This document shows positions 25,086 to 35,066 of a stretch of 64,000 nt of DNA, in pieces. A program made the position numbers and the translations under genes. Source of the DNA: Opitutia bacterium (lineage in GTDB: Bacteria; Verrucomicrobiota; Verrucomicrobiia; Opitutales; Opitutaceae); contig JACPIT010000006.1 in assembly GCA_016187945.1 (NCBI GenBank), positions 62,001-126,000 on the forward strand. Reading direction: 5' to 3'. The notes beneath the pieces are model-generated. The model saw only the letters and a program-made list of their open reading frames with translations. It had not been told where the DNA came from and searched no databases. Every line of letters starts with the position of its first letter. The stretch's first letter is position 1.

Positions 25086-25471
25086 GCGCTCAACCCCAGC
25101 GCATCGTGCAGCGCCTTGCGGATGTGTTGCGCGGAGCACGGCTTCAACAGCACGCCGCTGAGTTGCGCGAGCGTCACGCCGCGCGCCAGCAGTTCCGGGT
25201 TCATGTAGCCGGTCATCAATATCCGCTTCGCGTTCGGCTGCACAGTCATCGCCTCGACCAGAAAATCCAGCCCTTGCACCGGCCCGGGCATCATGTGGTC
25301 GCACACCAGCGCGTCGAATTGCCGCGTGCCGAGCAACAGCCGCGCCTCGGCCACGTTCGCCGCCACCTCGACCTCGAATTGCTCCCCCAGCATCCGCGTC
25401 ATGACGAGCGTCAACTCGGTCTCGTCGTCGAGCAATAACACCACCGGACGTCTGGTGGCGGACTCGTTCAT
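25082..25471 (-). CDS. Single-domain response regulator
   Basis: A 129-residue receiver domain without an output domain. The acidic pocket is LLLDDETEL, the phospho-acceptor Asp is in DALVCDHMMPG, the conserved Thr is in ILMTGYM and the Lys in LLKPCSA. Stand-alone receivers act by protein contact, as CheY does, or as phosphate relays. Its ATG overlaps the stop of the preceding receiver gene by one base (TGATG), and its own stop overlaps the next start, so three proteins are made from one unit. No histidine kinase is encoded nearby. Confidence 0.88.
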   Translation of the reverse strand: MNESATRRPVVLLLDDETELTLVMTRMLGEQFEVEVAANVAEARLLLGTRQFDALVCDHMMPGPVQGLDFLVEAMTVQPNAKRILMTGYMNPELLARGVTLAQLSGVLLKPCSAQHIRKALHDALGLSA

Positions 25472-25893
25472 CAGGAAGTGGCGATCGCCTGGTCGTGCAG
25501 CTTGGCGGCCTCTTGCACGGTCTTGACCAGTTCCGGCAGCGACACCGGCTTCAGCAAATAGCGATACAGCGCCGCCTCGTTCACGCTGCGCAGCAGCATC
25601 TCGGGCTTCATGTAGCCGGTGACGAGCACGCGCTGCGTGTTCGGATACTCCTCGCGCACGTGCACGAGGAAACTCAGGCCGTTGCCGCCGGGCATCAGGT
25701 GGTCGCACACGATCACCTTGTATTCCTTCTTGTGCAGCATGAACCCCGCCTCGCGCGACGAGCCGGCGAGATCGATCTCGAAAAACGGCGACAGCGCCTC
25801 CGCGTAGAGCGCGATCAGCGGCCGCTCGTCGTCCACGAGCAGGACCGCACCTTTCTTTGCCGCGGGGAACGGGGCGTTGGTCGGGGCTGTCAT
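25471..25893 (-). CDS. Single-domain response regulator
   Basis: A 140-residue receiver domain, first gene of the three-gene unit. The acidic pair is VLLVDDERPL, phospho-acceptor Asp in VIVCDHLMPGG, Thr in VLVTGYMKPE, Lys in YLLKPVSLPEL. It is clearly a paralogue of the downstream receiver: both share CDHxMPG and TGYMxPE. The ATG at 25893 is preferred over upstream starts because it precedes the receiver fold by a short linker only. The divergent ankyrin-repeat gene starts 112 bases away, so promoters for both lie in that gap. Confidence 0.88.
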   Translation of the reverse strand: MTAPTNAPFPAAKKGAVLLVDDERPLIALYAEALSPFFEIDLAGSSREAGFMLHKKEYKVIVCDHLMPGGNGLSFLVHVREEYPNTQRVLVTGYMKPEMLLRSVNEAALYRYLLKPVSLPELVKTVQEAAKLHDQAIATS

Positions 25894-26005
25894 CGCCCGC
25901 GAGAGTTGTTGCGGCAGTTTTTCTTGGCAAACCCAAACACCGCGCGTCCGCTCGGGATTTGGTTTGCGTGGCCCTCCGACTGCGTGATTCGCTAGCGGCT
26001 GTCGC

Positions 26006-28425
<2,420 letters not shown>

Positions 28426-28439
28426 TTCCGCCTCGCTCC

Positions 28440-28468
28440 GGGTTCCTCGCGCACTTTCGGAGGAACCC
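28440..28468 (+). terminator. Stem-loop after eno
   Basis: GGGTTCCTC pairs with GAGGAACCC across an 11-base loop, 15 bases after the enolase stop. No T-run follows, so it may be a processing or stabilising hairpin instead of an intrinsic terminator. Confidence 0.4.
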
Positions 28469-28511
28469 GCCGGGCGACGCAGCACTCTAGTTGATAAACC
28501 CAACTCCACGC

Positions 28512-29066
28512 ATGTTGCCTCTCGCCCGCTTTTCCGCTCTCAGCGCTGTCGTGCTCGCCACGGCAGCGTTTTCTTTTGCCGCCGACGCCAAGAAAGACGC
28601 CACCACCAAAGCCGAGGAGAAGCCGGCCGAGAAATCCGCACCCGCTACCAACACGCAGAAACCGACCGCTCCCGCCACCGACGCCAAAAACGCCGGCCTG
28701 AAGACCGAAGGCGAGACCGTGAAGATGCCCGTCTTCACCGTCACCGGCCAGCGCCTCCGCGAGATCGACGTCACGATCAAGAAGCTCGAGAAGCAAATCT
28801 CCCGCGAGAAAAAGCAGCTCGAGAAGAGCAACCTCGACGAGACGCTGAACTCCGAAAAAGTCTCCAAGGCTGCGTCCATCTTCGGCGGCAAGTCCACCGT
28901 CCAGCGCGCCTCCGTAGCCGCCGTCCGCATCGAATCGATGGAGAAGGAACTCCAGCTCCTCGAAACGCTCCGCACGCCGCTCACCAAGGACGACCGCGCC
29001 ATGATCGAGAAGCTCGTCGAAGACCAGCGCACCTACCGCCGCAGCCTCGACGAAGCGCTCCGCTGA
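28512..29066 (+). CDS. Secreted Lys/Ala-rich coiled-coil hypothetical protein
   Basis: A 184-residue protein that I do not recognise. It has a signal peptide (MLPLARFSALSAVVLATAAF, cleavage near FAADA), then a low-complexity Lys/Ala/Pro/Thr region to about residue 70. A short beta segment (VKMPVFTVTGQRLREIDVTI) follows, then a highly charged coiled coil to the end. KMPVFTVTG resembles the start of TonB-box-like or plug segments in Verrucomicrobia secreted proteins, but this is only a resemblance. It is followed by a good intrinsic terminator. Confidence 0.65.
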   Translation: MLPLARFSALSAVVLATAAFSFAADAKKDATTKAEEKPAEKSAPATNTQKPTAPATDAKNAGLKTEGETVKMPVFTVTGQRLREIDVTIKKLEKQISREKKQLEKSNLDETLNSEKVSKAASIFGGKSTVQRASVAAVRIESMEKELQLLETLRTPLTKDDRAMIEKLVEDQRTYRRSLDEALR

Positions 29067-29131
29067 AAAAATTTCCGCCGCGGTTCCCCTAGCCGCGGTC
29101 GAAGCACACACACTGATAACGACACCAAGGG

Positions 29132-29168
29132 AAGGCCGGACTTCGCAAGAAGCCCGGCCTTTTCTTTT
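29132..29168 (+). terminator. Intrinsic terminator
   Basis: AAGGCCGG pairs with CCGGCCTT across a 14-base loop, followed by TTCTTTT. This is the clearest rho-independent terminator in the window and ends the secreted coiled-coil gene. Confidence 0.85.
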
Positions 29169-29209
29169 GCCGAAGCACCGCGCTACCTCAAGCCCACGCG
29201 CGCGTGAAC

Positions 29210-29289
29210 TGTAGGAGCGGCTTTACGCCGCGATTGCCGCGCAGCGCACGCCACATCCGAACCAATCGCAGCGTAAAGCCGCTCCTACA
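29210..29289. repeat. Intergenic palindrome, family R1
   Basis: Arms TGTAGGAGCGGCTTTACGCC and its near complement, one mismatch in the right arm, 26-base loop. A half copy of R4 (GAAGCACCGCGCTACC) lies just before, near 29172. The gap to the exosortase stop holds nothing else. Confidence 0.85.
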
Positions 29290-29318
29290 TTTCCGGCCTC
29301 GCACCCGCCGCCCTCGCC

Positions 29319-30869
29319 TCACCGCACCCGCAACAACCGCTCCGCCGCCTCCCGCGCCCACGCCGCCGCCGCGGCGTCGCTCACGTCGTTTTCCGTCTGC
29401 CAGACGAACACCACATGCGCCGCGTCCGCTCGCCGCCGCCCCTCGCGCACGCGCTGCCAGCGCGCCGCCCACGAAATATCCAGCTCCGCCTCGCCCACCG
29501 CGCGTCCGCCGAACGCATCCCACACGCCGTAGAAAACATGCTGCGTCCGTCCCGCCGTCTCGAAGCGATACCGCGCGAACTCCAGCTCCCGCCCCGCCAC
29601 CGCGACGCGCGCCACCGCCGGTCTCTCCACCAGCCGCGCCCCGATCGCCGGCATGCACACCGTCGGCTCGTGACCGACGCCCGCCGTGCCCAGCGAACCG
29701 GCATTTTCCCAGCGAAACACATATGCCCGCGCCTGTCGCCGCGCGCCGCCGCCCTCGCTCCACTGCAAGCTGTCCGCACTCGAAAAACGCAGCAACACGC
29801 CCACCGACTTCGCCAGCGCCAGCGGCGTCCAGCCGCTCGCCGCTCGTAACTCCCACTGCGCCCCTGCCGCCGCGCGCTCGTGCCAGCCGAACCATGCGCG
29901 CGTGCCGATCTCCGCCGCGAGCACCGCGCCGCACGTCGCGCCGATCAGCCACGGCGACGCGCTCGCACCGCGCACCGCGACCCGCGCCGCGCCGTCGGTC
30001 GGTCGCACGCGCGCGAGGCACCACGCCACCGCGAACACCGCCGCGAACGTCGCGCCCATCGCCACGTTGCCCGCCAGATCGTGCCAGCGCTCGTTCCCGC
30101 CCGCGCCCTCCGCCGCCACGCGCAGCGTCAGAAACGTCGCCCGCGCCGCGTTGCCGACGAACGCCAGCAGCAAACTCGCCGCGACCAGCCCGACCCTCCG
30201 CGCCGCGCTCAACCGCGCCAGCTCCCCGAGAAACCACGCGAGCATCCACACCGCCTGCAGCGATCGCAGCCCCGCGCACGCCTCGTCGACGTCCACGAAC
30301 CCCGCGCCGACCTCGATCACGTTGCCGCGCGCCACCGCCGGGTGCCCCGCCAGCGACGCCGCCTCCGCCGCGATCTGCGCGTTGGCGCTCGCCAGCCCGG
30401 CCAGCAATCGCGTCTGCACGAACGCCGGCCACGCCAGCGCCGTCGTCGCGAAAAAAATCGGAAACACGAAATGCCGCGCCCACGCCACGCCGCCCGCGAG
30501 CGCGAGCAGCCCGAGCGTCGCCAGTGCCGCGCCGCCGGCCGCGCCCCACTGCGCCGTCGGCCAAAGCCGATTCGCCTCGAGCACCGGCAACGTCGCGAGC
30601 AACACCGCCACGCCCGCGCCCCAGGCTCCGAGCGCGAGTCTCCGCGCGCCTCCCGCGAGCGCAACGCGCGCCGGCGCCCGCTCGCGCCGCGTCCAAACCA
30701 CGAGCGCGCACAACACCGGCACCGCCCACCCGTGCGCCAGTTCCACGCTCGCCGACCACGCCGTCGACAACCGCACCAGCACCGCACCCCACATCGCCGC
30801 GATCGCCACCGCAATCCATCGCTCGCTCGTTTCGGGAGCGGAGGCAGCAGACGAAACCGATGGGATCAT
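29319..30869 (-). CDS. Exosortase with fused EpsI-like C-terminal domain
   Basis: A 516-residue membrane protein. Residues 1-290 form eight or so membrane helices of the exosortase/archaeosortase fold. The catalytic residues can be placed at Cys198 in DEACAGLRSLQ, Arg243 in GNAARATFL and His263 in ERWHDLAGN. The enzyme cleaves and re-attaches PEP-CTERM proteins at the cell envelope. After a further helix, residues of about 310-516 resemble the EpsI/DUF3485 domain normally made as a separate protein. The ATG at 30869 is chosen because the frame beyond it reads as antisense to the divergent gene. A PEP-CTERM protein lies at 32748-33884. Confidence 0.88.
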   Translation of the reverse strand: MIPSVSSAASAPETSERWIAVAIAAMWGAVLVRLSTAWSASVELAHGWAVPVLCALVVWTRRERAPARVALAGGARRLALGAWGAGVAVLLATLPVLEANRLWPTAQWGAAGGAALATLGLLALAGGVAWARHFVFPIFFATTALAWPAFVQTRLLAGLASANAQIAAEAASLAGHPAVARGNVIEVGAGFVDVDEACAGLRSLQAVWMLAWFLGELARLSAARRVGLVAASLLLAFVGNAARATFLTLRVAAEGAGGNERWHDLAGNVAMGATFAAVFAVAWCLARVRPTDGAARVAVRGASASPWLIGATCGAVLAAEIGTRAWFGWHERAAAGAQWELRAASGWTPLALAKSVGVLLRFSSADSLQWSEGGGARRQARAYVFRWENAGSLGTAGVGHEPTVCMPAIGARLVERPAVARVAVAGRELEFARYRFETAGRTQHVFYGVWDAFGGRAVGEAELDISWAARWQRVREGRRRADAAHVVFVWQTENDVSDAAAAAWAREAAERLLRVR

Positions 30870-30950
30870 GACGCGGAAAAAGTTTCGGTTCTTGCGGGTG
30901 CGCGCCGATGCTCCACCAAATCCTGTTTCCGGCAAGCCGCCGTTGTCCTG

Positions 30951-32666
30951 ATGCCGCTCCCTTGGAACGAAACTCTCCGCCGCTGGCGGCACCGCTGGGG
31001 CGAACTGTCCTACGGCCAGCAGCGCATGTTCCAGACGCTCGCGGCGCTCGGCGTCCTCGCGCTCGCGGCGCCGCTCGTGTTCCTCGCCGCTCGTCCGGCG
31101 CTCAATCACTGGCGCCACCGCCAAGCGCTCGCGCAGGCGGCGCGCTTCGAGCAGCAACAGGATTACCGCAATCTCGTCCTCGCGCTCCACCGCGCCGTGC
31201 AAATCGCCCCGGACGACGTCGCGACCTGGCGCTGGGTCGCGCGCACGCTCGATACGCTCGGCGCCGCCGACGCGCTCGTTGCTCACGAAAACATCGTCGC
31301 CCTCGCGCCGGGCGACGCCCACGCCCGCGCCGCTCTCGCTGCCGCCGCGTTGCGCTTCGGCGCGCCCGATACCGCTCGCGCCGCGTTGCACGCGCTCGAG
31401 CGCGACCCGGCGCAGCGCGAAGCTTACCTCCGCCTCGCCGCCGAGCTCGCGCGCAGCGAAGACGATTTGCCGCGCTACGCGGAATGCCTCGCCGCCCTCG
31501 CGCAGCTCCGTCCCGACGACGCCGAAATCCGCTTCAACCTCGCCACGCTCGACCTCGCCCAAGTCTCCGCCGCGCGCCGCACGTCCGGCCGGGCCGCGCT
31601 CGAAGCGCTCCTCGCCGATCCGCGCGTGCGTGTGCGCGCCGCCCTCGGCTTGCTGCGCCAGGCCGCACGCCAGCGCGACGCGGCGCTCGCCGGCTCCGTC
31701 GTCCGCGCGATCCTCGAGCGCGCCGGAGGCACCGCGGCCCCGGCCGGCGATCCGTGGCCCGCGCTGCTCGGCACGCTCGAACGCGCCGCCGCCGCGAGCG
31801 GCGAAGCCGACATCGCCCGCGTCGCCCAGTGGCTCGGCACGATTCGCCGCTCGCGCGAAGCGCTGGCCTGGCTCGACGGATTGCCCGCCGCCGCACGCGC
31901 CGCCCCCGCCGTGCGCGACATCGCCGCCGAACTCGCCGCGCGCGCCGACGATTTGCCGCGACTCGACGCGCTGCTCGCCGCCGGCGCGTGGGGCGACGTG
32001 CAATCGGAAAGCCTCCGCGCCGCCCTCGCGGCCCGGGCGGACCGTCTCGCGCAACGCAGCGGCGCCGCGCTCACCCGCTGGCTGGAAGCCATGCGCTTTG
32101 CCGAGCAATCGCCCGGCTCGCTCCGCGCCCTCGCGCGACTCGCGCGACTCTGGCAGGACGACAGCGGGCGCGAAACCGCCGCGAAGGCCGCGCTCCGCCT
32201 CCGCCCCAACTCCCCGTGGGCCAACCGCGAGTTGAGCGATCTCTATTTCTCGCGCGGCGACACCGCCCGGCTCCTCGCGCACTACGGCGCGTGGATGGAA
32301 ATCGAGCCAGGTCGGCCGGCGCTCGTGTTCACCTGGGTCCGCGCCGCTGCGGCGCTCGGCCGCGTGACCGACGACATGGACCGGCGCACCGCCTCCCTCG
32401 TCGCCGCGCCGGAGCCGTCGCCGCATGCCCGCCTCGCGCGCGCACTCGTTCTCGCGCAACTAAAACGCCCGCACGAAGCCGCCGCCGAACTCGCAAAATT
32501 GCCGCCGGCCGCCACCGCGTTGCCCGAAAGCCGGCTCGTGCGCGCGCTCATCAGCCGCGATCCGGCCGCCAGCGCCGACGCAGCGCAGCTCCCCGCTCAG
32601 GATTTTCTCCCGGAAGAGAGGAATTCCCTGAAGTTGTCCGCCCGCGGGGACGATGAGAGGCCTTGA
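30951..32666 (+). CDS. Membrane-anchored TPR-like protein of exosortase locus
   Basis: A 571-residue protein. One membrane helix lies near the N-terminus (about residues 30-50, ALGVLALAAPLVFLAARP); the rest is almost entirely helical and Ala/Leu/Arg-rich with tetratricopeptide-type pairs (YRNLVLALHRAVQIAPDDV, ANRELSDLYFSRGDTARLL). TPR proteins are common partners in exosortase and exopolysaccharide clusters. The start is 81 bases from the divergent exosortase start, so the two share a control region. The extremely high GC of this gene makes the other frames open as well, but only this frame has protein-like sequence. Confidence 0.75.
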   Translation: MPLPWNETLRRWRHRWGELSYGQQRMFQTLAALGVLALAAPLVFLAARPALNHWRHRQALAQAARFEQQQDYRNLVLALHRAVQIAPDDVATWRWVARTLDTLGAADALVAHENIVALAPGDAHARAALAAAALRFGAPDTARAALHALERDPAQREAYLRLAAELARSEDDLPRYAECLAALAQLRPDDAEIRFNLATLDLAQVSAARRTSGRAALEALLADPRVRVRAALGLLRQAARQRDAALAGSVVRAILERAGGTAAPAGDPWPALLGTLERAAAASGEADIARVAQWLGTIRRSREALAWLDGLPAAARAAPAVRDIAAELAARADDLPRLDALLAAGAWGDVQSESLRAALAARADRLAQRSGAALTRWLEAMRFAEQSPGSLRALARLARLWQDDSGRETAAKAALRLRPNSPWANRELSDLYFSRGDTARLLAHYGAWMEIEPGRPALVFTWVRAAAALGRVTDDMDRRTASLVAAPEPSPHARLARALVLAQLKRPHEAAAELAKLPPAATALPESRLVRALISRDPAASADAAQLPAQDFLPEERNSLKLSARGDDERP

Positions 32667-32710
32667 GCCTAATCGGCTCCATTCTGGCGGGTGCTAATGC
32701 ACTCCCAGCA

Positions 32711-32737
32711 TTGACAGAGGTAATCACCCCATATTTA
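32711..32737 (+). promoter_or_regulatory. Possible sigma-70-type promoter of PEP-CTERM gene
   Basis: TTGACA at 32711-32716 and TATTTA at 32732-32737 with a 15-base spacer, in the AT-richest part of the short gap. The spacer is short of the ideal 17. Transcription from it would start only a few bases before the ATG at 32748, giving a nearly leaderless message. Confidence 0.3.
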
Positions 32738-32747
32738 CCGGGGCCAC

Positions 32748-33884
32748 ATGCATCGCCTGCCGCGCCTGTTCTTCCCCGGCGCCGCGGTCCTCTTGGGACT
32801 CGCGGCCGTCGCGGTGCGCGCCCAAACGGTCACCGATCAGGCGTTGGCGGCCTACGATTACTACGCGCGCGACTACAACGTCGTCACCTTCGGCAACCTC
32901 ACGCTCAACAGCACGCACACCGATGCCGGGATCGCAGTGGGCGGCAATCTCACCGTCGGCGGCTCCGTGATTTCGATGCAGTCGACCGCCAGCACCGATC
33001 CCGCGCTCTACGTGAACGGCCAGATCGCGCTGACCGGCAGCAGCCAGTTCAACAACGGCTACGCGTCCACGCCCAATCTCTCGAACGCGCTCACCTGGAC
33101 CTACAACCCGGGCAACAATCAATTCCAGCGCGCGCTGACCGACGGCGTGAATTCGCTCAGCTACAACACCACCGACGCGCAGGCCTACGCCGACCCGCGC
33201 ACCGTCGCCGCGCCCAACGGCTGGAGTTGGTCCACCACCCAAAACTCCCTGATCTCCGCCTCGTCCACGCTCGCCAGTGCCAGCGCCACCGGCGCGATCG
33301 GCGTTTCGGGCCAGAACCTCACCTTCACGAGCAGCGCAAGCGGCGTCACCGTCTTCAACCTCGACGCGAGCAAGATCGTCAACGGCATCTACGACGCCAA
33401 CAGCGACGGCATCTTCGACCAAAACACCGAGCGCGTGAGCAATCTCTCGCTCAACCTCGCCGCCGACCAATACTTCGTCGTCAACCTGACCAACGCCACG
33501 TCGGCCTCCGGCAGCAGCGCGCTGTTCAGCGGCGTCAACGTGAACGCCGGCACGAACAACACGCAGTTGCTCTGGAACATCATTCCCGACGCGAACACCG
33601 GCACGTCCGACATCCTCACCCTCGGCAGCAATTTCTACGGCAGCATCCTCGCCCCGCTCGTCGACATCCAGAGCAACGGCTACTACACCAACGGCCAGCT
33701 CGTCGCCAACAGCCTGACACAGACCGGTGCCGAGATTCACTACGCCAGCGGCTACACCGCACCGATCAGCTTCTCGCCCGTCCCTGAGCCGAGCACCTAC
33801 GCGATCATCGCGAGCGCGCTCTGCGCCGTCGGCTTCGTCTGGCAGCGCCGCCGCGCGCGCGTTGCCGCGCTCATCGCCAGGTAG
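32748..33884 (+). CDS. PEP-CTERM protein with choice-of-anchor A domain
   Basis: A 378-residue exported protein. It has a signal peptide to about residue 25 (ending AVRAQ). The domain that follows, with LAAYDYYARDYNVVTFGNLT and GIAVGGNLTVGGSVI, is of the choice-of-anchor A type, an Asn/Thr/Ser-rich surface fold. The C-terminus is a full PEP-CTERM signal: VPEPSTYAIIASALC, a membrane helix, then WQRRRARV. It is therefore a substrate for an exosortase, most likely the one encoded at 29319-30869. Its lower GC and Asn richness contrast with the TPR gene before it. No glycan genes are nearby. Confidence 0.9.
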   Translation: MHRLPRLFFPGAAVLLGLAAVAVRAQTVTDQALAAYDYYARDYNVVTFGNLTLNSTHTDAGIAVGGNLTVGGSVISMQSTASTDPALYVNGQIALTGSSQFNNGYASTPNLSNALTWTYNPGNNQFQRALTDGVNSLSYNTTDAQAYADPRTVAAPNGWSWSTTQNSLISASSTLASASATGAIGVSGQNLTFTSSASGVTVFNLDASKIVNGIYDANSDGIFDQNTERVSNLSLNLAADQYFVVNLTNATSASGSSALFSGVNVNAGTNNTQLLWNIIPDANTGTSDILTLGSNFYGSILAPLVDIQSNGYYTNGQLVANSLTQTGAEIHYASGYTAPISFSPVPEPSTYAIIASALCAVGFVWQRRRARVAALIAR

Positions 33885-33955
33885 CAGCCGCCCGCGTGCC
33901 GAGAATGCCGCCGCGACCGCCAGCGCCGCAGCGCCGCAAACCCACGTTCGCGTAA

Positions 33956-33982
33956 GGAGCGGCGATATAATATCGCCGTTCC
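33956..33982. terminator. 27-bp near-perfect palindrome between convergent genes
   Basis: GGAGCGGCGATAT and ATATCGCCGTTCC flank a single A, with one mismatch. It lies between the 3' ends of the PEP-CTERM gene and the esterase gene. Its AT-rich centre and near-perfect symmetry would suit a protein-binding site as well as a hairpin. No T-run is present. Confidence 0.45.
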
Positions 33983-34082
33983 GGGAAGAAAACGGCGCGA
34001 CGACCACTCGCGCAAACGTCAGGTTCGGCGCCACGCCCCGACCGACTCGTCGCGCGCGCAAACGCAGACGATCTTACGACAC

Positions 34083-34883
34083 TTAACGCCCCACTGGCGC
34101 CTTCTCGATTCCGAGCTGCTTGCAGTGCCACTTCAGCGCGTCCTGCACATGACGATCCCAATAATCCCAGTCGTGCGCGCCCTTGTGCTCGCGATACTCG
34201 TGGGGGACTTTCGCTGCCGTGAGCTGCCGGTGGAAATCGCGATTGTCCTCGAGCAGGTAGTCTTCCGTGCCGCAATCGAGCAATAAATGCGGAAGCATCC
34301 CCGTGGCGTGCGCGCGCTCGGCGAGCCGCAGGATGTCGTGCCCGGTGTCGTTCGGTCGCTCGCCGAAAATCCGCCGCAGCTCCGCCAGGAACTCCTTGCT
34401 CTTCGTCGGGTGTTTGCCCGCCGCTTCCGCCGCGGGGCTGAAGTCCGCATTCGCGCGCCCGATGGCGCCGGAGTGGCTGTTCACCGAGCAGAATTTTTCC
34501 GCGAATCCCAGCCCGAGCCGCAACGCGCCGTAGCCGCCCATCGACAGCCCGCCGATCGCCCGCGCCGCCCGCTCGGGCCGCGTTTGGAAGTTGCGATCGA
34601 TGAAATCGACCAGCTCGACACCCACGTGCCGCGCGTAGGCGGGCCCTTCGTTGTTGTCGGTGTAGAAACCGCGATAGCCGTCCGGCATCACGACGATCAG
34701 CGGCAGGTCGCGCACATACCACTCGATGCGCGAGCGCCGCAGCCACACCGTCGAGTCGTCCGACAATCCGTGCAGCAGATAAAAAACGGGAAACGGTCCG
34801 CGGCCGACGCTCGGCAGCAGAACCTGCATCGTGGTTTGCTTGTCGAGCACTTCGCTGCGCCAGTGAACTTGAGCCCAAGCCAT
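34083..34883 (-). CDS. Esterase of the FrmB/antigen-85 type
   Basis: A 266-residue alpha/beta hydrolase of the esterase D family (S-formylglutathione hydrolase-like). The nucleophile is in AIGGLSMGGYGALRLGL, the Asp in LLDCGTEDYLLEDN, and the His in KGAHDWDYW. The oxyanion segment is VFYLLHGLSDDSTVWLR. There is no signal peptide from the ATG at 34883, so it is probably cytoplasmic. An upstream frame to 34973 adds non-conserved sequence. Substrate not evident; formaldehyde genes are not nearby. Confidence 0.85.
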   Translation of the reverse strand: MAWAQVHWRSEVLDKQTTMQVLLPSVGRGPFPVFYLLHGLSDDSTVWLRRSRIEWYVRDLPLIVVMPDGYRGFYTDNNEGPAYARHVGVELVDFIDRNFQTRPERAARAIGGLSMGGYGALRLGLGFAEKFCSVNSHSGAIGRANADFSPAAEAAGKHPTKSKEFLAELRRIFGERPNDTGHDILRLAERAHATGMLPHLLLDCGTEDYLLEDNRDFHRQLTAAKVPHEYREHKGAHDWDYWDRHVQDALKWHCKQLGIEKAPVGR

Positions 34884-34980
34884 AGGCGGCGAACTCAATC
34901 GACCTCGCGCCCGCACGCAAGCGCCCGCTGCGACACCGCGCGGTTGTTTGGGGAAAAGCCGGTCGCATTGCACCGCGCCA

Positions 34981-35056
34981 TGGAGGCGGGGCCATCAGCC
35001 CCGCGTGCTTTCGGCATCGCTGCGCGTGCGCCGCGGGGCTGATGGCCCCGCCTCCA
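34981..35056. repeat. Intergenic palindrome, family R7
   Basis: Arms of 25 bases, TGGAGGCGGGGCCATCAGCC onward and its exact complement, with a loop of about 26 bases. Single copy in the window. It lies just 3' of rlmI, whose stop is 11 bases away. Confidence 0.85.
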
Positions 35057-35066
35057 CTGCGCAACG

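Noticed and set aside
29319-32459. Very long open frames across both strands at the exosortase and TPR genes
   Set aside because: Extreme GC content keeps several frames open; only one frame per gene shows domain motifs or sensible composition. The overlapping Arg/Ala-rich frames are shadows.
32680-32700. Sigma-54 promoter-like word TGGCGGGTGCTAATGCA before the PEP-CTERM gene
   Set aside because: The GG and GC pairs are 11 bases apart and not the required 10, and the inner words do not match the consensus.
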